DNA of 64,000 bases from Streptomyces acidiscabies (GTDB lineage Bacteria; Actinomycetota; Actinomycetes; Streptomycetales; Streptomycetaceae), in contig NZ_JAGJBY010000001.1 of NCBI RefSeq assembly GCF_020010905.1, positions 4,608,001 through 4,672,000 of the forward strand, given 5' to 3'. The notes under the pieces were generated by a model that was not told the origin of the DNA, did not search any database, and saw nothing but the letters and a program-made list of their open reading frames with translations. Below are positions 35,791-43,881 of this stretch, piece after piece. The translations under genes and the position numbers were made by a program. Numbering within the stretch: position 1 is the first letter of the stretch; every line of letters begins with the position of its first letter.

Positions 35791-37848
35791 TCACATCTCC
35801 TCCGCCCGCAGCAACAGCAACGCCACGTCGTCCAACCGGTCCTCCGCCGCCGCATACCTCCCCACCAGCGCGTCCGCCACCTCCTCCAGCGACCGCCCCC
35901 CGTGCTCGCCCAGCCGCCGCGCCAGCCCCGCCACCCCCTCCTCGATGTCCACCCCCGGAATCTCCACCAGCCCGTCGGTGTACAGCGCCAGCACCGCCCC
36001 CGGCTCCAACGCCACCTCGGTCGTCGGATACGAGGCCCCCGCGTCGATCCCGAGCAGCGGCCCCCCGGCGAGATCGAGCACCCGCACCCGCCCGTCCGCC
36101 CTGCGCAGCAACGGCGGCGGATGCCCGGCCCGGGCCATCACCACCCGCCCCCGCGCCGGATCGAGCCGCAGATACAGGCAGCTCGCGAACAGCTCCGCCC
36201 CGAGGTCCAGCAGCAGCCGGTTCGTCCCCCGCATCACCTCCCCGGGCTCCTGCCCGACGGTCGTGTACGCCCGTACGGCCGTCCTGAGCTGCCCCATCAG
36301 CCCCGCCGCCGTCACGTTGTGCCCCTGCACATCCCCGATGACGGCCGCCGCGTACGGCTTGGAGGGCACCAGGTCGTAGAAGTCGCCGCCGATCTCCATG
36401 CCCCGGGTGGCCGGCAGATAGCGGGCGGTCGCGCACAGCCCCGGCAGCTCAGGCAGCGAGTGGGGCAGGAGCGCGGCCTGGAGCCCGTGCGCGAGCCGGT
36501 TCTTCGCGTCGTACAGCAGCGCCCGGTCCAGGGCCTGCGCGATCAGCCCCGCGAGGCTCGTGAGGACGGCCCGCTCGTGGGTGGGGAAGTCGTGCGGCTC
36601 GGCGTACGCGAGGACGCACGCGCCGACCGGGCGGCCGGAGGCGATCAGCGGCAGATAGGCCCAGGCCGCGAAGCCGTCCGGGGTCGCGTGCCGGTCCGGG
36701 TAGAGGTGTTCGAGCTGCCGCCGGGAGGCGAAGAACGCGGGCAGCCCGGTCGCCAGCGCGTGCGTGCCGGGCGTGCGGTCGGTGAGCGGGAGGCCGTCCC
36801 AGCGGTCCACGGTCGCCGGGTCCGGATACCCGTGCTGCCCCAGCACGTGCAGCCGCCCCGCCTGCGACCCCAGCAGCACGAGCGCCTGACACCCCACGGC
36901 CGGCGCGATCTCCCGCGCGACGAGGCGTACGACGTCGGCGACGCTCACCGTCTCCGTCAGCGCGCCCGACAGGCTCAGCGCCTGCGAGAGCGTGACCAGT
37001 GGCGGGGACTGAGCGCTCGGCTCCCCGGCCTCGGCGCGGGCCCGCCCGATCCGTACGCTCAGCCCGTCCGTCCCCGGGTACAGCCGGAACGACAGCCACT
37101 CCGCCGGCGGCTTCAGCGCCACGAACGACGTCGGGATCTGGCCGATCAGCGCGGCCCGGTACCGCTCCTCGTACCCCGGGTCGTCCAGCCACGGCACCGA
37201 CGCCCACAGCCGGGTCCCCGTCAGCCGGGCGACCGGCACGCCGAGCAGCCGCGCGGCGGCGGCGTTCGCGAAGTCGACGCGCCCGTGCAGGTCCAGCGAG
37301 CACAGGCCGTACGGCAGCCGCGCCACCAGCCGCGCGGCCTCCGGCGCCGTACCCGTCCCCAGCTCGACGACGTCCCGCTCCGCGCCGACCGCGTCCGCCC
37401 GCTCCAGCCGCAGCGCGAGCCGCCGGCAGCCGCCGGTGAGTCGGCGCCGCTCCTCCTCGGACAGCTCGGCGGGGCGCCCGCCCGGCCAGGTCACGAAGAC
37501 GGCGCCGTAGACAGTCGAAGGCGTCGCGACCGGCAGGGCCGCGAGCGCGAAGGGGTACGGCAGGACGACCGCGATCCGCGGGAAGCGGCGGGCCATCTCC
37601 ACCTCGTCGGCGACCCACACGAGCCGCCGGTCGCGCACCGCCTCGGCGACCGGCAGGGGCGCGCTCAGCCCGACCCGCTCCCAGGGTGCGGCGAAGGCGC
37701 GGGGCAGCCCCGCCATCACCGCCATCTCCAGGACGGGCTCCTCCTCCGACAGCAGGTACACGGCCCCCGAGAGGGCGCCCACGGCGTCCATCATCGAGGT
37801 CAGCCCCTGCGACAGCGGCGGCCCCGCGGCCGGCGGCACCTCCACCAC
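35791..37848 (-). CDS. GAF-PAS-GAF-SpoIIE phosphatase
   Basis: About 685 aa; the start is uncertain among clustered GTG codons (37854, 37848, 37845) behind GAGGAG. Order: GAF-like N-terminus (GLTSMMDAVGALSGAVYLLS), PAS (about 175-270, DLHGRVDFANAAAARLLGV), a second GAF (about 300-440, QALVLLGSQAGRLHVLGQHG), and PP2C/SpoIIE (about 455-685). The PP2C part has LLPHSLPELPGLCATARYLPA, GGDFYDLVP, IGDVQGHNVTAAGLMGQL, ARAGHPPPLLR and DDVALLLLRAEEM. Unlike the other two SpoIIE proteins here it lacks a HATPase domain. It probably dephosphorylates a STAS-type antagonist. It diverges from amfR, 294 bp away. Confidence 0.85.
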   Translation of the reverse strand: MVEVPPAAGPPLSQGLTSMMDAVGALSGAVYLLSEEEPVLEMAVMAGLPRAFAAPWERVGLSAPLPVAEAVRDRRLVWVADEVEMARRFPRIAVVLPYPFALAALPVATPSTVYGAVFVTWPGGRPAELSEEERRRLTGGCRRLALRLERADAVGAERDVVELGTGTAPEAARLVARLPYGLCSLDLHGRVDFANAAAARLLGVPVARLTGTRLWASVPWLDDPGYEERYRAALIGQIPTSFVALKPPAEWLSFRLYPGTDGLSVRIGRARAEAGEPSAQSPPLVTLSQALSLSGALTETVSVADVVRLVAREIAPAVGCQALVLLGSQAGRLHVLGQHGYPDPATVDRWDGLPLTDRTPGTHALATGLPAFFASRRQLEHLYPDRHATPDGFAAWAYLPLIASGRPVGACVLAYAEPHDFPTHERAVLTSLAGLIAQALDRALLYDAKNRLAHGLQAALLPHSLPELPGLCATARYLPATRGMEIGGDFYDLVPSKPYAAAVIGDVQGHNVTAAGLMGQLRTAVRAYTTVGQEPGEVMRGTNRLLLDLGAELFASCLYLRLDPARGRVVMARAGHPPPLLRRADGRVRVLDLAGGPLLGIDAGASYPTTEVALEPGAVLALYTDGLVEIPGVDIEEGVAGLARRLGEHGGRSLEEVADALVGRYAAAEDRLDDVALLLLRAEEM

Positions 37849-38142
37849 GACCACCTCCTCGCCCGGCGGTGCGGTCGGGAACAAATCTCTCCCGATACGG
37901 CGCGGAGCGCACGGCGAGGAGCGGCGGGAGCGGCGGGGAGCGGCGTCCAGAACGGGTTCCCGTACCCCCTCGAACCGTTCATAGGCACCCGAATCGAAGC
38001 GCGGGACGGCATCCGGGCGCCGTACGTGCGCCCCCGCGCATCGCCCTGGCCGGTTCTTCGCGCTCCGAAACTGAGGCAGGCGCCAAGAATGGGGCACGCA
38101 TCAAATGACGAGCCGGTGGGCGGGCGAGCCGAAGGGACGTAA

Positions 38143-38751
38143 GTGATCCGGGTACTTCTGGTGCACGACGAGGGACTGGTGCGTACGGTGCTGGCGAGAT
38201 GGCTGGCCCGGGAGGGCGACCTGCGGGTGCACGACACGCCGTGGCGCGGCGCGTCCGCACGAATACGCGGCGTAGGGCCCCTCGTGTGCGTGGCCGACCT
38301 CGACTGCGCGGACAGCTACGGCATCCCCCCGCTGGGCGAACTCTGCGACCCCGGCGGCGACCGCATCGCCCCCCGCCTGCTGGTCCTCGCCAGCGCGAAC
38401 CGCCCTGGCCTGCTGAAACGTGCCCTCGAAGCGGGGGCGCTCGGCTACGTCGACAAGGCGGGGCCGCCCGAGCAGTTACTCGACGGGATCCGGACCGTCG
38501 CTCAGGGGGAACGTTTCATCAACGACTCCCTCGGGTTCGGATTCCTCAAGGCGGCCGAGATGCCGCTGACCCGGCGGGAGCTGAGCGTGCTGACGCTCGC
38601 CGCGGAGGGGGTGTCCATGGCGGAGATCGCGGGGCGGCTGCATCTGTCGCACGGGACCGTGCGGAACTACATGGCGGCGATCACCCGCAAGACGGGGGCG
38701 CGCAACCGGATCGACGCGATACGGATCTCGCAGGGGCAGGGGTGGTTATGA
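38143..38751 (+). CDS. amfR: AmfR/RamR-type orphan response regulator of aerial morphogenesis
   Basis: 202 aa from GTG 38143 (GAAGGG upstream). The N-terminal receiver (IRVLLVHDEGLVRTVLARWLA) has candidate acceptor Asp52/Asp54 in VADLDCADS, but one of the usual paired acidic residues near the N-terminus is His8. The C-terminal LuxR-type HTH is LTRRELSVLTLAAEGVSMAEI and LHLSHGTVRNYMAAITRKTGARN. It neighbours the amf transporter genes and should activate the amfT promoter. Two in-frame TTA codons (38476-38478, residue 112; 38746-38748, the final residue) predict dependence on bldA tRNA. Its end overlaps the convergent amfA end by 6 bp. Confidence 0.88.
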   Translation: MIRVLLVHDEGLVRTVLARWLAREGDLRVHDTPWRGASARIRGVGPLVCVADLDCADSYGIPPLGELCDPGGDRIAPRLLVLASANRPGLLKRALEAGALGYVDKAGPPEQLLDGIRTVAQGERFINDSLGFGFLKAAEMPLTRRELSVLTLAAEGVSMAEIAGRLHLSHGTVRNYMAAITRKTGARNRIDAIRISQGQGWL

Positions 38752-41343
38752 GGATGCTGACCAGCGGCCCACGAGGTCGCGGTACAGGGGTGAGCTCTCC
38801 AGGAGTTCCCCGTGCGTGCCGTACGCGGTGTTCGCGCCGTCCATGACCAGGACGCGGTCCGCCCGGCGGGCCGAGGCGATGCGGTGCGCGACGACGATCA
38901 GCGTGCCGGGGCGCTCGGCGAACGCGCGCTCGGCTCTCTCCTCGGCCGCCGGGTCCAGGTGCGAGGTCGCCTCGTCCAGGAGGGCGAGGGGGGCGGGGGA
39001 GAGGTAGGCGCGGGTCAGGGCGATGAGCTGGCGCTCGCCGGTGGAGAGGGCGGCGGGGTCCACGGGGGCGTGCGGGCCGCCCAGGGTACGCATCAGGCCG
39101 GCCATTCCGACGGCCTCGGCGCCGGCCCACAGCTCGTCCTCCGGTACGGGGTCCGGGCACAGGTGCGTCAGGTTTTCGGCGAGGGTGCCGGTGAACACGT
39201 ACGCCTCTTGGGGGATGAGGACGCGGTGCGCCTTTGCGTCGGGGGCCGCTCTGCCGCCGATCTTTATCTCGCCCTCGGTCGGGGTGAGGGTCGCTGCGAT
39301 CAGGGCGGTGAGGGTGGATTTGCCGATGCCGCTGGGGCCTACGACGGTGAGGTGGGCGCCGGGGGGGAGGGTGAGGGAGAGGTGGTCTAGGACGGGGGTG
39401 GAGGCGGGGCCGTAGGCGAAGGTGAGGTTGGTGAGGGTCAGGGTGGGGGCGGGAGTTGGGCGGGACGTTTGTGGTGGGGGTGAGGGGTGTGTGGGGGGTG
39501 GGGGGCGTTCTGGGGGTGGTGGGGATGGGCTTGCTGGAGTTGGTGTGGGGGTGGGGATTGAGCATGTAGACCTGGAGGGAGGGGGCGTTGGGGAGGGTGG
39601 GGTTTCTGGTTGCTCGGGTTCCGGCGTTGGAGTGGGGGTGGGTTCGGAGGGGCTGGGAGAGGGGGGTGTCGGGTCGGAGGGGGCTGTGGGGGTGTGGGCA
39701 CCGGAAGTTGGTGGGGGGTTGGGGAGGGGCGGGTCGGTGAGAGGCAGGGTGGAGAGGGGCGAGGTGGATCGGGGCGGGTCGGAGAGGGGTGGGTCGAATC
39801 GAGGCGGGTCGGATCGGGGTGGGTCGGTGAGGGGCGGGGTGGATCGGGGCGGGTCGGAGAGAGGCGAGTCGAATCGAGGCAGGTCCTTGTGGGCGGCGGT
39901 GCCGGGCGGTCGGGGTGGGGTTCGGTGAGGGGCGTCGAGGGGTGCCGGGGCGGGAGTGGGGTCCGGCGCAGGTGGCGTGTTTGCCGTGAGGCGGCGTAGG
40001 ACCACCGTCAGGCGTGAGCCGCTTGTGCCGAGGCCGTGGACCAAGGCGTTCAGAGCGGGGAGCAGGGACTGGGTGACGTACGCGAACGCGCCTAGCAGGG
40101 CGCCGGGGGTGACGTCGTGGGTCAGCAGCCAAGGGGTGGTCAACAGGAGCAGGACGACGGGGAGTTCGCCCCCGATCGCCAGCGCGATGACCCGGGTGAC
40201 GCTCCAGCGGGCCAGCGCGCGGGACGCTCGGAACTCCGCGTCGATGAGACGTGCGGTGCTCTGCTCGACGTCCCGCTCCGCACCCGCCGCGGTGATGTCC
40301 CTCAGCCCTGGACAGACCGTGCCGAGATGCGCAGCCAAGGCCTCGTCCGCACGGAGGTACGCCTCCTGGCGTCGGGCCAGGGGGCGGAGGGTGAGGGCGA
40401 AGAGGGCGACGCCTGCGGCGAGGGGCGGTAGGACGACGATCAGCAGGGCCGGGGCGAGGGAGAAGAGGCCGACGAGGGCGCCGACGGACGTGAACACGAA
40501 GGAGCGGGAGACCATGACGAGTCCGGCGAAGGTGTCTCGCGCGATCTCGACTTGCTGGGTGAGCCCGGAGAGGGCACCCCGATCGGCGTCCCGTACGCCT
40601 CGCCGGACCACCCCTGTGACCAGCCGGTCCCGCAGGGGCTCTACGAGATCGGCGACGCACCTGTACACCCGGCCGGTCCCTACGGTGCCCGCAATCACCC
40701 CGGCCCCGGCGACCCCGAGCCACCCCATCCCCACTCCGACCCGCCCGGCGAGGAACCCCTCGTCCAGGGCCTTGGCCAATGCGTATCCGAGCAGGAAGGT
40801 CTGGCCGGCTTCGAGGAGGGACCAGAGGGTGAGGCGGAGGAGGACGGTTCGGTGGGAGAGGAGGTAGTGGAGGGCGCGGGGGAGGAGGGAGTTGGGGGCG
40901 GGGTCGGAGTTGGGTGCGGGTGGGGGGGTGGGTTTGGTGGGCGGTGGGAGTGTTCGTGCTGGAGTTGATGTGGGGGTGGGATTTGAGCATGTAGACGTGG
41001 GGAGAGGGGGCGTCGGGGAGGTTCGGGTTTCCTTTTGCTCGGGTACCGGCGTTGTGGTGAGGGCGGGTTCGAGGTGGGGGGCGGAGTCGGGGCTGGAGTT
41101 GAGGGCGTCGCGGGCGATGTCGGAGTTGGGGCCGGGGGCGTCGGAGGTGATGCCGGAGTTGGAGTCGAGGGTGTCGGAGGTGAAGGTGTCGGGGGTGAAG
41201 GTGGAGACCGGGGTGGGGGCGATGTCGGAATGGGGGCCGGGGGCGGAAGTGGGGGTGCTGGAGGCCGAGTTGGAGTGGGGAGCGGCGCGTGTGGTGTCTG
41301 CGTCGGCGCCGGTCCGAGGCAGGGAACGCCCTTCACGACTCAC
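38746..41343 (-). CDS. amfA: AmfA-type ABC transporter, enlarged by low-complexity insertions
   Basis: 865 aa from GTG 41343 (GTGA overlap with amfB); related lanthipeptide exporters are about 580-620 aa. Residues 1-155 are Pro/Ser/Thr/Asp-rich low complexity. The membrane domain (about 155-450) starts LLPRALHYLLSHRTVLLRLTL. A Pro/Ser/Asp-rich linker (about 455-630) contains five-residue periodic units such as SDPPR and LTDPP. The nucleotide-binding domain follows with Walker A VVGPSGIGKSTLTALIA, signature LSTGERQLIALTRAYL and Walker B LALLDEATSHLD, all canonical. With AmfB it should export the AmfS lanthipeptide. The linker DNA (39441-39885) is the inverted copy of DNA in the amfB tail. Confidence 0.83.
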   Translation of the reverse strand: MSREGRSLPRTGADADTTRAAPHSNSASSTPTSAPGPHSDIAPTPVSTFTPDTFTSDTLDSNSGITSDAPGPNSDIARDALNSSPDSAPHLEPALTTTPVPEQKETRTSPTPPLPTSTCSNPTPTSTPARTLPPPTKPTPPPAPNSDPAPNSLLPRALHYLLSHRTVLLRLTLWSLLEAGQTFLLGYALAKALDEGFLAGRVGVGMGWLGVAGAGVIAGTVGTGRVYRCVADLVEPLRDRLVTGVVRRGVRDADRGALSGLTQQVEIARDTFAGLVMVSRSFVFTSVGALVGLFSLAPALLIVVLPPLAAGVALFALTLRPLARRQEAYLRADEALAAHLGTVCPGLRDITAAGAERDVEQSTARLIDAEFRASRALARWSVTRVIALAIGGELPVVLLLLTTPWLLTHDVTPGALLGAFAYVTQSLLPALNALVHGLGTSGSRLTVVLRRLTANTPPAPDPTPAPAPLDAPHRTPPRPPGTAAHKDLPRFDSPLSDPPRSTPPLTDPPRSDPPRFDPPLSDPPRSTSPLSTLPLTDPPLPNPPPTSGAHTPTAPSDPTPPSPSPSEPTPTPTPEPEQPETPPSPTPPPSRSTCSIPTPTPTPASPSPPPPERPPPPTHPSPPPQTSRPTPAPTLTLTNLTFAYGPASTPVLDHLSLTLPPGAHLTVVGPSGIGKSTLTALIAATLTPTEGEIKIGGRAAPDAKAHRVLIPQEAYVFTGTLAENLTHLCPDPVPEDELWAGAEAVGMAGLMRTLGGPHAPVDPAALSTGERQLIALTRAYLSPAPLALLDEATSHLDPAAEERAERAFAERPGTLIVVAHRIASARRADRVLVMDGANTAYGTHGELLESSPLYRDLVGRWSASS
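39441..39885. repeat. Arm A of a large inverted repeat (amfA linker)
   Basis: About 445 bp of G-rich (plus-strand) sequence. Its left 260 bp is nearly identical (about 95% by eye) to the reverse complement of 41638-41906. Its right part is a 15-bp-period array (units like GGTGGATCGGGGCGG), matching the array at 41386-41632 in reverse orientation. Encodes the linker of AmfA. Confidence 0.8.
40947..41065. repeat. Third partial copy of the amf repeat
   Basis: A shorter, more diverged copy of the arm A core in the same orientation. It shares GTGCTGGAGTTGATGTGG-like and GAGCATGTAGAC strings and the GCTCGGGTACCGGCGTTG stretch. It lies in the N-terminal extension of amfA. Confidence 0.65.
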
Positions 41344-43616
41344 CGCGCCCCCTCCCCGCCAACCTCACCAGCCGTACGCCCCCGATCCGACCCGCCCTGA
41401 TCCACCTCGCCCCTTTCCGACCCGCCCCTTTCCGACCTGCCTCGATTCGACTCGCCCCTTTCCGACCCGCCCCGATTCGACCCGCCCTGATCCACCTCGC
41501 CTCTCTCCGACCCGCCTCGATTCGACTCGCCTCTCTCCGACCCGCCCCGATGCACCTCGCCCCGATCCACCCCGCCTCTCACCGACCCGCCTCCATTCGA
41601 CCCACCCCTCTCCGACCCGCCTCTCACCGACCCCCCACCAACTTCCGGTGCCCACACCCCCACAGCCCCCTCCGAGCCGACACCCCCCTCTCCCAGCCCC
41701 TCCCCACCCGCCCCCACTCCAACGCCGGAACCCGAGCAACCAGAAACCCCACCCTCCCCAACACCCCCTCCCCCCAGGTCTACATGCTCAAATCCCACCC
41801 CCACACCAACTCCAGCAAGCCCATCCCCACCACCCCCAGAACGCCCCCCACCCCCCACACGCCCCTCATCCCCACCACAAACGCCCCGCCCAACCCCCGC
41901 CCCCACCCCGCCCGAACCTGCCTCACCAACACCCCCCTCCCCAAACAACCCCCGATACTCCGCCACCCCCCACAACTCCCCATGCCCCCCCACCGCCCGA
42001 ACCCGCCCCCCCTCCACCCAAGCAACCGCATCCGCCCGAGCAGCAGTAGCAGCCCGATGCGCCACCACAACCCGAGTCGTCGAATCCGCCGACGAGAACA
42101 CCATCTCCGTGATCCGGTGTTCCGTGATCGTGTCAAGGCTGGACAGCGCATCATCGAGGACCAGAAGACGAGCAGGACGAGCGAACGCCCGCGCCAGGCC
42201 AAGGCGTTGGGACTCACCACCGGAGCGGGGCGCGTCCGCGCAGGGCGTGGCATACCCCTGAGGCAGGCGCGTGATGAAGTCGTGGGCCTGGGCCTTGCGA
42301 GCCGCCCGCTCGACGTCGATGGACCCCCGCAGGCCCAGGGCGATCGTGTCCGCGATGGTCGTACCCAACAGCACAGGCCGCTCGAAGGCACAGGCCACAG
42401 ACGCACGCAACTCGTCATGGGCGAGCGTGTGAAGGGGAACCCCGTCGAGCAACACCTCCCCCTCAGCAGGATCCGCCAGCCGCGCCGCGATAGCCGCCAA
42501 CAGCGACTTCCCCGAACCACTGCGCCCCACAACCGCAAGGGTCGTCCCCCCCGGCACGATCAGATCGACCCCGTCGAGAACGACCCGGTCCCCCCGCACA
42601 GCCCGCACCCCCCGCAACTCCAACCGCCCAGGCCCAGAAGGCAACCGGCGTCCCCCGAAGGACGGCGCCTCCCGCACATGAACCTCCGCCAGCCGCCGCG
42701 CCCCGGCCCGCGCGCGGACGAGCCCCGCCAACTGCCCCGTCAGCACGCCCACTCCGGTCGCGAGGACCGCGTACCGAGACGCCGCGAGGACATCCCCCGC
42801 CGACAGCCGGTGCCGGGCGAGCAGGAACCCGGCGACTGCGACCACACCGAGTTGCAGCAACGGCGCGACCGCGACGGCCTGCGCGGCGGCACGCCCCTGC
42901 ACGTGCCACATCCGCCGCCCGGCGTCGGAGAGTTCGGGCAGGGGCCGCAGGACGCGCGCGGCGTCACGCTCGGCGGAGCCGGCCGCCTGGATCGTACGGG
43001 CCCCCTCGACCGCCTCGGAGAGCGCCGCGGCGATCCGCCCCTGAACGTTCTGGTACCGCACGACGCACTCGGACGTATCACGCGCGAGCACCCGCAGCAG
43101 CAGCGCCAGCACCGGTGCCCCGGCGAGAAAGACGACGGCGAGCCAGGGATCGAGCACCCCCAGCGCCACCACACCCCCCACCGGCCCGGCCACCGACGCG
43201 GCCAGCGCGGCCCGTGCAGCGGGCGACGCCCCCGCCTGAGCCCCGCTCCCCACGACCCGGGCCACCAGATCCCCCGCCTCGAACCGCCCCCGTGGCCCCA
43301 GCGCGAGCACCTGCCGCACGACCCCCCGCCGCAGGAAGGCGGCCGTACGGGCGTCGACGGTCCCCGCCAGCACACTCACGAACCCGTCCAGCACCACCCC
43401 CACCACCACGAGCCCCACACACCACCCCACCCAGACCCCGGCCTCCTCCCCCCGCAGCAGCAGATCGAGCGCCCGCCCCAGCACGGCGGGCAACGCCAGC
43501 CCGGCCCCCGTGGCCCCCACACTCACCACAGCCAGCCCGGCACACCGAACCCCGCTGTGCCGCAGGGCGTCCCTGAGCAGCCCCCGTGTCCGGACCCCCA
43601 CCGGGTCGTCACTCAC
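41340..43616 (-). CDS. amfB: AmfB-type ABC transporter with Gly/Arg/Glu-rich C-terminal tail
   Basis: 758 aa from GTG 43616. The membrane domain is residues about 15-310 and the nucleotide-binding domain about 335-560. Walker A is VVGRSGSGKSLLAAIA, signature RSGGESQRLGLARAFA, and Walker B LLVLDDALSSLD, where the usual catalytic Glu after the Walker B Asp is Asp. AmfA keeps Glu, so the heterodimer would have one weakened ATP site. About 200 extra residues after the NBD are Gly/Ser/Arg/Glu low complexity with five-residue units (SERGG, SNRGE, VDQGG) encoded by 15-bp DNA repeats. The tail is unlike anything expected in an exporter. Co-transcribed with amfA and, past a hairpin, with amfS. Confidence 0.83.
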   Translation of the reverse strand: MSDDPVGVRTRGLLRDALRHSGVRCAGLAVVSVGATGAGLALPAVLGRALDLLLRGEEAGVWVGWCVGLVVVGVVLDGFVSVLAGTVDARTAAFLRRGVVRQVLALGPRGRFEAGDLVARVVGSGAQAGASPAARAALAASVAGPVGGVVALGVLDPWLAVVFLAGAPVLALLLRVLARDTSECVVRYQNVQGRIAAALSEAVEGARTIQAAGSAERDAARVLRPLPELSDAGRRMWHVQGRAAAQAVAVAPLLQLGVVAVAGFLLARHRLSAGDVLAASRYAVLATGVGVLTGQLAGLVRARAGARRLAEVHVREAPSFGGRRLPSGPGRLELRGVRAVRGDRVVLDGVDLIVPGGTTLAVVGRSGSGKSLLAAIAARLADPAEGEVLLDGVPLHTLAHDELRASVACAFERPVLLGTTIADTIALGLRGSIDVERAARKAQAHDFITRLPQGYATPCADAPRSGGESQRLGLARAFARPARLLVLDDALSSLDTITEHRITEMVFSSADSTTRVVVAHRAATAARADAVAWVEGGRVRAVGGHGELWGVAEYRGLFGEGGVGEAGSGGVGAGVGRGVCGGDEGRVGGGGRSGGGGDGLAGVGVGVGFEHVDLGGGGVGEGGVSGCSGSGVGVGAGGEGLGEGGVGSEGAVGVWAPEVGGGSVRGGSERGGSNGGGSVRGGVDRGEVHRGGSERGESNRGGSERGEVDQGGSNRGGSERGESNRGRSERGGSERGEVDQGGSDRGRTAGEVGGEGAR
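41386..41632. repeat. 15-bp tandem repeat array (about 16 units)
   Basis: Units of 15 bp such as TCCGACCCGCCTCGA and TTCGACTCGCCTCTC run without a length change for about 16 units plus a partial one. In the minus frame they encode the SERGG/SNRGE/VDQGG units of the AmfB tail. The same unit family, inverted, forms the AmfA linker array at about 39735-39885. Confidence 0.85.
41386..41906. repeat. Arm B of the large inverted repeat (amfB tail)
   Basis: C-rich plus-strand sequence, the reverse complement of arm A (39441-39885). The spacer 39886-41385 carries the start codon, N-terminus and membrane domain of amfA, plus the stop of amfB. Confidence 0.8.
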
Positions 43617-43645
43617 CGGATCCCCTTTCCTGAGCGCACGACCCC

Positions 43646-43675
43646 GGGGGCCGACCCCGTAAGGGACCGACCCCC
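43646..43675 (-). terminator. Hairpin between amfS and amfB (probable attenuator)
   Basis: 13-base stem with three wobbles around a 4-base loop, 43 bp beyond the amfS stop in the direction of transcription. It would lower amfBA expression relative to amfS, mirroring the hairpin at 33335-33367. Confidence 0.65.
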
Positions 43676-43718
43676 AGAGCTACGCGCTAGCGACGACAGA
43701 GCGGCGTCGTCTCCCTGA

Positions 43719-43829
43719 TCAGAGACAGAGCAGGACGCTCGCGGCGCTGATGCAGGACAGGAGGCTGAGGGTGCTCTGGCCGCCCGTGTACTCCTCGGAC
43801 TCCAGCGTCTGCAGGTCGAGCAGTGCCAT
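43719..43829 (-). CDS. amfS: AmfS class III lanthipeptide precursor (SapB-like morphogen)
   Basis: 36 aa from ATG 43829 with AAGGAG nearby. The leader MALLDLQTLESEEYTGGQ has the conserved (L/I)-L-D-L-Q motif recognised by class III synthetases. The core has two S-x2-S-x3-C units: Ser19/Ser22/Cys26 and Ser28/Ser31/Cys35, the pattern that yields labionin/lanthionine rings in AmfS. The core string SLLSCISAASVLLCL closely matches Streptomyces griseus AmfS. The mature surfactant lowers surface tension to allow aerial hyphae to rise. It lies between the synthetase gene (52 bp upstream) and the exporter genes. Confidence 0.96.
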   Translation of the reverse strand: MALLDLQTLESEEYTGGQSTLSLLSCISAASVLLCL

Positions 43830-43881
43830 GGTGTGCTCCTTTTCGGGTTGTCCCGTCAATTCCCGTGGGGACGGGGGTGGT

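Noticed and set aside
41386..41632. CRISPR or origin iterons in the 15-bp array
   Set aside because: The array keeps a reading frame, has no spacers and lies inside an ABC transporter gene.
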